In this document: positions 11,011-17,150 of the stretch, piece after piece | Layout: the number at the start of each line of letters is the position of its first letter | Numbering within the stretch: the first letter of the stretch is position 1 | Notes under the pieces: model-generated | Told to the model about the DNA's origin: nothing | Databases searched by the model: none | Seen by the model: only the letters and a program-made list of their open reading frames with translations | Program-made: the position numbers and the translations under genes | DNA from: Streptomyces calvus | Lineage (GTDB): Bacteria > Actinomycetota > Actinomycetes > Streptomycetales > Streptomycetaceae | Direction of reading: 5' to 3' | Length of the DNA: 64,000 bases | Assembly (NCBI RefSeq): GCF_006782915.1 | Contig: NZ_VCNP01000032.1 | Span: forward strand, 62,001-126,000

Positions 11011-12294
11011 TCACGCCTTCGGCGCCACCTTGCTCAGACCGTTGATGATGCGGTCCATCGCGTCGCCGCCCGTCGGGTCGGTCAGGTTGGCGAGCAGCTT
11101 GAGCGTGAACTTCATCAGCAGCGGGTGCGTCAGGCCGCGCTGGGCCGCGATCTGCATGATCTTCGGGTTGCCGATGAGCTTCACGAAGGCACGGCCGAGC
11201 GTGTAGTAGCCGCCGTAGGTGTCCTTCAGCACGCGCGGGTAGCGCTGCAGGGCGATCTCCCGCTGGGCCGGCGTGGCCCGCGCCTGGGCCTGCACGATCA
11301 CGTCGGCCGCGATCTGACCGGACTCCATCGCGTAGGCGATGCCCTCGCCGTTGAACGGGTTCACCAGGCCGCCCGCGTCACCGACGAGCAGCAGCCCGCG
11401 CGTGTAGTGCGGCTGGCGGTTGAAGGCCATGGGGAGCGCGGCGCCGCGGATCGGGCCGGTCATGTTGTCCGGGGTGTAGCCCCAGTCCTCGGGCATCGAG
11501 GCGCACCAGGCCTTGAGGACCTCCCGCCAGTCCAGCTCCTTGAAGGCCTCCGAGGTGTTGAGCACGCCGAGGCCGACGTTGCTCGTGCCGTCGCCCATGC
11601 CGAAGATCCAGCCGTAGCCGGGCAGCAGCCGGTCCTGCGGGCCGCGGCGGTCCCACAGCTCCAGCCAGGACTCCAGGTAGTCGTCGTCGTGGCGCGGCGA
11701 GGTGAAGTACGTACGGACCGCGACGCCCATCGGGCGGTCCTCGCGGCGGTGCAGCCCCATCGCCAGGGACAGCCGGGTGGAGTTGCCGTCGGCGGCCACC
11801 ACCAGCGGGGCGTGGAAGGTGACTTCCCGCTTCTCCTCGCCGAGCTTGGCCCGCACACCGGTGATGCGGCCGGTGCGGTCGTCGATGATCGGCGCGCCCA
11901 CGTTGCAGCGCTCGTACAGCCGGGCGCCGGCCTTCTGGGCCTGCCGGGCGAGCTGCTCGTCGAAGTCGTCGCGCTTGCGGACCAGGCCGTAGTCGGGGAA
12001 GGAGGCGAGATCCGGCCAGTCCAGCTGGAGGCGGACCCCGCCGCCGATGATGCGCAGACCCTTGTTGCGCAGCCAGCCGGCCTCCTCGGAGATGTCGATG
12101 CCCATGGACACCAGCTGCTTCACGGCACGCGGGGTGAGGCCGTCGCCGCAGACCTTCTCGCGCGGGAACTCGGTCTTCTCCAGCAGGAGCACGTCGAGTC
12201 CGGACCGGGCCAGGTGGTACGCGGTGGTGGAGCCGGCTGGCCCCGCGCCCACGACGATCACATCGGCGGTGTTGTCGGAGAGGGGCTCGGTCAC
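11011..12294 (-). CDS. Geranylgeranyl-reductase family FAD oxidoreductase, probable menaquinone reductase (MenJ-like)
   Basis: Flavoprotein of 427 aa. The N-terminal dinucleotide-binding motif VVGAGPAGSTTAYHLARSG, an EKVCGDGLTPRA loop and the second FAD motif LLVGDAGGLVNPFNGEGI define the geranylgeranyl reductase family. In mycobacteria the homologue MenJ saturates one isoprene unit of menaquinone; here the gene sits beside menG and mqnC and near nuo, so the same role is likely. The family also includes archaeal and plant lipid reductases, so substrate is inferred from context. ATG at 12294 is taken as start, MTEPLSDNTADV. The hydrophobic C-terminal part would let the enzyme reach membrane quinone. 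Confidence 0.88.
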   Translation of the reverse strand: MTEPLSDNTADVIVVGAGPAGSTTAYHLARSGLDVLLLEKTEFPREKVCGDGLTPRAVKQLVSMGIDISEEAGWLRNKGLRIIGGGVRLQLDWPDLASFPDYGLVRKRDDFDEQLARQAQKAGARLYERCNVGAPIIDDRTGRITGVRAKLGEEKREVTFHAPLVVAADGNSTRLSLAMGLHRREDRPMGVAVRTYFTSPRHDDDYLESWLELWDRRGPQDRLLPGYGWIFGMGDGTSNVGLGVLNTSEAFKELDWREVLKAWCASMPEDWGYTPDNMTGPIRGAALPMAFNRQPHYTRGLLLVGDAGGLVNPFNGEGIAYAMESGQIAADVIVQAQARATPAQREIALQRYPRVLKDTYGGYYTLGRAFVKLIGNPKIMQIAAQRGLTHPLLMKFTLKLLANLTDPTGGDAMDRIINGLSKVAPKA

Positions 12295-12391
12295 GGCGGG
12301 ATCTCCCCAAGTTCGAAATCTGCGTGCCGACGGGCACTGGACACGGGCAGTCTATTCAGCAGAATTGATCACCCGGCTGAAGGGCTGCCCC

Positions 12392-12898
12392 GTGAACCGA
12401 GCTCTCCCCGCTGTACGGCTGCGTGTGCCCACGCACGAGGACGCGGTCGCCTGGCACCGGATCTTCGCCGACCCGGAGGTCATGGAGTTCCACGGCGGCG
12501 CCCCGGCGGAGCTGTCGGTCTACGAGGAACTCACCGCCCGCCAGCGCCGGCACGACGCCGAACTGGGCTTCTGCCTGTGGAGCATGCTCGACGAGTCGGG
12601 GCGGGTCATCGGCTTCACCGGCGCCCAGCCGTGGGAGCGCGACTGGGGCCCGACGGGCGAGATCGAGATCGGCTGGCGGCTGGCGCGCGAGCACTGGGGC
12701 AAGGGGTACGTCACCGCGGCGGCCGTCGAGACGCTGGAGCGGGTGCGCGCGACGGGCCTGAACGGCGTGGTGGCGATGGTGGACGCCCGCAACGCCCGCT
12801 CCATAGCGGTCACCCGGCGGCTCGGGATGCGGCTCGCCGAGACGTTCACGCTCCCGCCCGACCCGCGGGTGGCCCACTGCTACCGGCTGGACCTCTGA
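12392..12898 (+). CDS. GNAT family N-acetyltransferase
   Basis: Probable acetyl-CoA dependent acetyltransferase of 168 aa of the RimJ/RimL-like subgroup. Typical features are the N-terminal RLRVPTHEDAVAWHRIFADPEVM strand-helix and the acetyl-CoA loop in the region LAREHWGKGYVTAAAVETLE, then NARSIAVTRRLGMRLAETFTL. The substrate cannot be told. The start is taken as GTG 12392, about 9 nt after AAGGG; the open frame upstream has no acetyltransferase sequence and overlaps the divergent reductase gene. It faces away from the MenJ-like gene with about 97 bp between starts. Confidence 0.85.
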   Translation: MNRALPAVRLRVPTHEDAVAWHRIFADPEVMEFHGGAPAELSVYEELTARQRRHDAELGFCLWSMLDESGRVIGFTGAQPWERDWGPTGEIEIGWRLAREHWGKGYVTAAAVETLERVRATGLNGVVAMVDARNARSIAVTRRLGMRLAETFTLPPDPRVAHCYRLDL

Positions 12899-13008
12899 CA
12901 CCCGCACGTTCCGTCACTCACCGTAATCGATTGTCACGGAAAGCCACTTGGTGCTTCCGGCGGCCCCCGCACGGGGCTACTCTGCCGGTACCGCTGGGGG
13001 TGACATCC

Positions 13009-13359
13009 GTGCACATGACGCCCGATGGACGCCAGACGCCCGACGTGCGCGTGCCGCGCCTGGTCGGTCTGATGGCCGTGGACGCGCGCGAGTCCGCCCG
13101 CGCGCGGGGCCTGTTCGTCCACGCGCCCGACCGGCCGGACTTCCCTCTCGTCGTCGTCGACCACGTCGTACGCCAGTACCCGCAGCCCGGCGCCGAGGTG
13201 CCGCGGGACTCCGTGGTCCACGTGTGGTTCGACTTCGGGGAGGGCGAGGGCGGCGGAGGAGTGCGCGAGCCGCGCGGGCCACGTCCGCCCACGGGCGGGC
13301 TCGGGCGGGAACTGGAGGAACCGCGCACCGCCCCGGCGGTGCTCCTCAGCTCTCCTTGA
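13009..13359 (+). CDS. Small PASTA-domain protein
   Basis: Protein of 116 aa with one PASTA-like unit: [21 protein letters not shown] followed by [20 protein letters not shown] and VHVWF, the usual order for domains that bind peptidoglycan or beta-lactam-like ligands. No signal peptide or membrane helix is visible, so it may act inside the cell. The tail is Gly/Glu/Arg-Pro rich. GTG at 13009 follows a GGGGG purine run by 8 nt; ATG at 13015 is an alternative. The last 14 bp overlap the end of the convergent menG gene. Confidence 0.78.
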   Translation: MHMTPDGRQTPDVRVPRLVGLMAVDARESARARGLFVHAPDRPDFPLVVVDHVVRQYPQPGAEVPRDSVVHVWFDFGEGEGGGGVREPRGPRPPTGGLGRELEEPRTAPAVLLSSP

Positions 13360-14041
13360 AGCCCCGGTGCAGCGCCACCACGCCGCCCGTCAGGTCGCGC
13401 CACGCCACCTTCGACCAGCCGGCGCCCTTCAGCCGCTCGGCCAGCGCGGGCTGGTCGGGCCAGGCGCGGATCGACTCGGCGAGGTAGACGTAGGCGTCCG
13501 GGCTGGACGACACCGCCCGGGCGACCGGCGGCAGCGCGCGCATCAGGTACTCGGTGTAGACGGTGCGGAACGGCGCCCACGTCGGATGCGAGAACTCGCA
13601 GATGACGATCCGCCCGCCGGGCCGGGTCACCCGGTGCATCTCGCGCAGCGCCGCGTCGGTGTCCTGCACGTTGCGCAGCCCGAAGGAGATGGTGACGGCG
13701 TCGAACACGTCGTCCCGGAACGGCAGCCGTGTCGCGTCGCCCGCCGTGAACGGCAGCCAGCCGTGCCGGCTCTTGCCGACCCGGAGCATGCCCAGCGAGA
13801 AGTCGCACGGGACGACGTAGGCGCCGGTGCGGGCGTACGGCAGGGAGGAGGTCGCCGTTCCGGCGGCCAGGTCGAGGACCTTCTGCGCGGGCCGCGCGTC
13901 GAGCGCCTTCGCGACCTCCTTGCGCCACAGCCGCGCCTGCCCCAGGGACAGCACGTCGTTGGTCAGGTCGTACCGTTCCGCGACGTCGTCGAACATCGAG
14001 GCGACTTCGTGCGGCTGCTTGTCCAGGGATGCGCGGGTCAC
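13346..14041 (-). CDS. menG: Demethylmenaquinone methyltransferase
   Basis: SAM-dependent C-methyltransferase of 231 aa (UbiE/MenG family), the last step of menaquinone synthesis. Signatures are [20 protein letters not shown], the SAM site [37 protein letters not shown] and the C-terminal [13 protein letters not shown]. The glycine-rich motif reads AAGTAT in place of the common AAGTGD, a mild variation. The start is GTG at 14041. It sits between the MenJ-like reductase and mqnC, consistent with a menaquinone cluster, and overlaps the PASTA gene tail to tail. Confidence 0.95.
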   Translation of the reverse strand: MTRASLDKQPHEVASMFDDVAERYDLTNDVLSLGQARLWRKEVAKALDARPAQKVLDLAAGTATSSLPYARTGAYVVPCDFSLGMLRVGKSRHGWLPFTAGDATRLPFRDDVFDAVTISFGLRNVQDTDAALREMHRVTRPGGRIVICEFSHPTWAPFRTVYTEYLMRALPPVARAVSSSPDAYVYLAESIRAWPDQPALAERLKGAGWSKVAWRDLTGGVVALHRGFKES

Positions 14042-14152
14042 CCGCCCATTCTTGCAGCCCCCGCCCGCGGCAGGAGCGCCGGCTTCCGACGCGCGGCACG
14101 TCGACGTGCCCGTCGCGGCCGGACGGATCCGGCCGTCCGCGGTGCCTGGCCA

Positions 14153-14600
14153 TCAGCACGTCCCCGCCGGCATCCCGACCTCGCCGGTCCGTTTCAGCCT
14201 CTGCCGGCGCAGCCGGCCGCCGGTCAGGGCGGTGACGCAGGAGTGGATGAGGGCGAGGTGCAGCATCCGCCGGTGGGCGAGCTGCGGCACCGGCGTCATC
14301 AGCAGGTACCGGTACCTCTCCCCGTCCAGCCGGAAGGCGTACGCGGCGCACGCGAGCTGCACGCCGAGCACGGCGCACCAGGACGGCAGGGACGCCCGGG
14401 AGTCGACGAAGACCATCGAGTACACGGTGAACACGTCGATGAGCGGCGCGCACACCGGCGTCACCACCTGCTAGCGCACCACCAGCGGCATGCCGCCCCG
14501 CCGCCCCGCGCACACGATGCCGAGGAGGACACCGATCCGGCGCAGCGCCCTGGCCGGCGTCCGGAGGAGTCGACGAAGACGGGCCCGTCGGCGGCCCCTC
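14153..14600 (-). pseudogene. Decayed C-terminal remnant of a family 2 (PgaC-like) glycosyltransferase
   Basis: Read leftward, the segment contains VGMPAGT-ending sequence with PQLAHRRMLHLALIHSC and VTALTGGRLRRQRLKRTGE, which resemble the C-terminal membrane end of processive family 2 glycosyltransferases such as those fused to polysaccharide deacetylases. Just before it, APLIDVFTVYSMVFVD also fits that family. In the same frame upstream, GMPLVVR is cut from QVVTPVCAPLID by a TAG at 14473-14471, so the frame is interrupted. The catalytic domain is missing from the window. A 104-residue open frame could still be read from GTG 14467, but it would be only two membrane segments. The boundaries are approximate. 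Confidence 0.6.
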
Positions 14601-14683
14601 CCGGGGCCCATTGCGGCGTGTGCGGCGACGGCCGCGCGCGGCGGCGTGGCGGCGTGGAACCGGCGGCGGGTGGGCCGGGACGC

Positions 14684-15127
14684 TCAGCGGCGGCGGTGCA
14701 CGAGCCGGCCCGCGCACACCGTCGCCAGGCAGGCGCCGCCGTCGTCGAACACCGCCAGGTCGGCGCGGCCTGCGACGACCACGGCCGCCGGGCGGGAACG
14801 GTCCAGGACGAGCACGTCGTTGCGCGCGGCGGCGGACCGGAGTTCGGGGGTGCCGGCGTGCTGCGTCAGCACCGCCACCGCGCCGGTCTTCAGCACGGCG
14901 TGGACGCGTTCGCGCGGGCTCGGCGCGTCCGGCAGCGGACCCTCGTGGACCCGCCCGGGCCCGAGCACACCGGGCCACTGCCGCACCCGCGCCGCCGGGA
15001 ACCGCTCCCGTACCTCGGCCAGTGTGCCCACGGCGGCGATCCGGTCGCCCTCGACGGCGACGGCACCGCCGTCGAGGAGCGTCGCGTCGTCCAGGCGGAG
15101 CCGGTCCGCCGCGTGAATCGTCAGCAC
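14684..15127 (-). CDS. Amidohydrolase-like protein lacking the catalytic barrel
   Basis: Protein of 147 aa whose ends look like the composite beta-sandwich of imidazolonepropionase and other amidohydrolases: N-terminal LTIHAADRLRLDDATLLDGG and GDRIAAVGTLAEVRERFP, and C-terminal GRADLAVFDDGGACLATVCAGRLVHR. The middle is only ~60 residues, so the metal-binding TIM barrel is absent, and the usual PGxxDxHxH motif is replaced by WPGVLGPGRVHEGP. It is unlikely to be a metal-dependent hydrolase. It begins 7 bp after the mqnC stop and is probably cotranscribed, hinting at a role linked to menaquinone synthesis, but none can be stated. Confidence 0.72.
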   Translation of the reverse strand: MLTIHAADRLRLDDATLLDGGAVAVEGDRIAAVGTLAEVRERFPAARVRQWPGVLGPGRVHEGPLPDAPSPRERVHAVLKTGAVAVLTQHAGTPELRSAAARNDVLVLDRSRPAAVVVAGRADLAVFDDGGACLATVCAGRLVHRRR

Positions 15128-15134
15128 GGGCCGG

Positions 15135-16334
15135 TCAGTTGGAGGTGAGGAGCTTCAGCTCCGGGTGGGCGGTGCCGCCCTCGATGGCCGTGGAGGAGAT
15201 GTGGGAGACCACACGGTCGTCGACCGGGTCGTTCGCCGGGTCGTCGTGCACGACCAGGTGCTCGTACGTCGTCGACCGCTGGGCCGGGACCCGTCCGGCC
15301 TTGCGGATCAGGTCGATGATCTCCAGCCGGTTGGAGCGGTGCCTGGCACCGGCGGAGGACACCACGTTCTCCTCCAGCATGATCGAGCCGAGGTCGTCCG
15401 CGCCGTAGTGCAGGGACAGCTGGCCGATCTCCTTGCCGGTGGTCAGCCAGGAGCCCTGGATGTGCGCCACGTTGTCGAGGAAGATCCGGGCGATGGCGAT
15501 CATCCGCAGGTACTCGAAGATCGTGGCCTGCGTGCGGCCCTTCAGGTGGTTGTTCTCCGGCTGGTAGGTGTACGGGATGAAGGCGCGGAAGCCGCCCGTG
15601 CGGTCCTGTACGTCGCGGATCATCCGCAGGTGCTCGATCCGCTCGGCGTTGGTCTCGCCGGTGCCCATCAGCATGGTCGACGTGGACTCGACGCCGAGGT
15701 TGTGCGCGATCTCCATGATCTCCAGCCAGCGCTCGCCGGACTCCTTCAGCGGAGCGATCGCCTTGCGCGGCCGGGCGGGCAGGAGTTCGGCGCCGGCGCC
15801 GGCGAAGGAGTCCAGACCGGCCGCGTGGATGCGGGAGATGGCCTCCTCGACGCCCACCTTGCTGATCCGCGCCATGTGCTCGACCTCGCTCGCCCCCAGG
15901 CTGTGGATGACGAGCTGCGGGAACTCCTTCTTGATGGCGGCGAAGTGCTTCTCGTAGTACTCGACGCCGTAGTCCGGGTGGTGGCCGCCCTGGAACATGA
16001 TCTGCGTGCCGCCCAGTTCGACGGTCTCCGCGCACCGGCGCAGGATGTCGTCGAGGTCGCGGGTCCAGCCCTTCGCCGTGTCCTTCGGCGCCGCGTAGAA
16101 GGCGCAGAACTTGCACGCCGTGACGCACACGTTGGTGTAGTTGATGTTCCGCTCGATGATGTACGTCGCGATGTGCTCGGTCCCGGCGTACTTCCGCCGG
16201 CGCACGGCGTCGGCGGCGGCGCCCAGCGCGTGCAGCGGCGCGTCGCGGTAGAGGTCGAGGGCCTCTTCGGGAGTGATCCGCCCACCGGCGGCGGCGCGGT
16301 CGAGGACGGGCTGAAGGTCGGCCTTCTCGGTCAC
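15135..16334 (-). CDS. mqnC: Cyclic dehypoxanthinyl futalosine synthase
   Basis: Radical SAM enzyme of 399 aa that cyclises dehypoxanthinyl futalosine in the futalosine route to menaquinone. The iron-sulfur cysteines are in CVTACKFCAFY (Cys70, 74, 77), and the family regions GGTQIMFQGGHHPDYG, GAGAELLP and TMLMGTGETNAERIEHL are present. The start is GTG at 16334 (VTEKADLQPV), preceded by GAAAGGG in the leftward direction; longer open sequence upstream overlaps the prepilin peptidase gene. With mqnA in the same window this shows that the organism uses the futalosine pathway and not the classical MenFDHCEB route. Confidence 0.97.
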   Translation of the reverse strand: MTEKADLQPVLDRAAAGGRITPEEALDLYRDAPLHALGAAADAVRRRKYAGTEHIATYIIERNINYTNVCVTACKFCAFYAAPKDTAKGWTRDLDDILRRCAETVELGGTQIMFQGGHHPDYGVEYYEKHFAAIKKEFPQLVIHSLGASEVEHMARISKVGVEEAISRIHAAGLDSFAGAGAELLPARPRKAIAPLKESGERWLEIMEIAHNLGVESTSTMLMGTGETNAERIEHLRMIRDVQDRTGGFRAFIPYTYQPENNHLKGRTQATIFEYLRMIAIARIFLDNVAHIQGSWLTTGKEIGQLSLHYGADDLGSIMLEENVVSSAGARHRSNRLEIIDLIRKAGRVPAQRSTTYEHLVVHDDPANDPVDDRVVSHISSTAIEGGTAHPELKLLTSN

Positions 16335-16402
16335 CGGTGTCCCTTTCGTAAGGGTGTGGACGGACCGGTCCAGCCTACGCCAGGGCCTGCGAACGGCCGA
16401 CG

Positions 16403-17137
16403 TCAGGCCGCGTAGGCGCCGATCAGCAGGCCGGTGAGGGCGCCGCCGATCAGGAACGGCCCGAACGGGATGGCGGTCTTGCGGCCCGCCCGGCGGGCGA
16501 CGACGAGGGCACCGCCGTACAGCGCGCCGAACAGGAACCCGGCGAAGGTGCCGAGCATCACGGTCGGCCAGCCGTACCAGCCGAGGACGGCGCCAGCGCC
16601 GAGGGCCAGCTTCACGTCGCCGAAGCCCATGCCGGCCGGGTTGATGAGGAACAGCACGAAGTAGCCGGCGCCGAGGGCGAGCGCGCCCAGCAGGGCGGTC
16701 GTCCACTCCCCCGCGTGCTCGGGGGCCAGCGCGGCCAGGCCGAGCAGGACGAGCGCGGTCGCCGCGAACGGCAGCGTCAGCGGGTCGGGCAGCCGCTGCA
16801 CCCGCAGGTCGACCACCGCGAGCAGCACGCCGACGGGCGCCAGCAGCAGCCACACGCCCAGCTCCGGCCGGGTTCCGGTGGCGGCGGCGAGCGCGCCGCA
16901 GACCAGGGCGGTGACGACGACGCAGGCCGCGCCCGGTCCGTACGACGGGCCCGCGCAGGACCCGCACCTGGCCCGTCCGAGCCAGCCGGTCACCGGATGC
17001 CCCGCCGGGCAGGCCGTCCGCCACTCCTGCCCGGCCGGTGCGGAGAACCGGTACGCCGCGCGCGGCAGCACCGCGCCGGCCGCCGCGCCCCACAGCGCGG
17101 CCGCGGCGACCAGCGCCGCGTACAGGCCGTCGCTCAT
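16403..17137 (-). CDS. Type IV prepilin peptidase (A24 family)
   Basis: Integral membrane aspartic peptidase of 244 aa with about seven hydrophobic segments. The two catalytic aspartates are visible: Asp110 in AVVDLRVQRLPDPLT and Asp174 in GFGDVKLALG. An N-terminal cysteine set (TACPAGH and RCGSC) resembles the zinc-binding region of bifunctional PilD enzymes, although the methyltransferase domain is reduced. It should cleave the leader of the pilin and pseudopilins encoded by the Tad operon at 23.8-30.5 kb. It starts 13 bp after the stop of the LysM/BTAD gene, so the two are probably one transcript. Confidence 0.9.
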   Translation of the reverse strand: MSDGLYAALVAAAALWGAAAGAVLPRAAYRFSAPAGQEWRTACPAGHPVTGWLGRARCGSCAGPSYGPGAACVVVTALVCGALAAATGTRPELGVWLLLAPVGVLLAVVDLRVQRLPDPLTLPFAATALVLLGLAALAPEHAGEWTTALLGALALGAGYFVLFLINPAGMGFGDVKLALGAGAVLGWYGWPTVMLGTFAGFLFGALYGGALVVARRAGRKTAIPFGPFLIGGALTGLLIGAYAA

Positions 17138-17150
17138 CCCGCCGGGCCGC

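Noticed and set aside
14153-14467. 104-residue open frame considered as a real small membrane protein
   Set aside because: Similarity continues upstream across a stop codon into the same family, so it is better explained as a remnant.
14684-15127. Aminofutalosine deaminase (MqnX)
   Set aside because: The catalytic barrel and metal-binding histidines are missing, and its length is about a third of MqnX.
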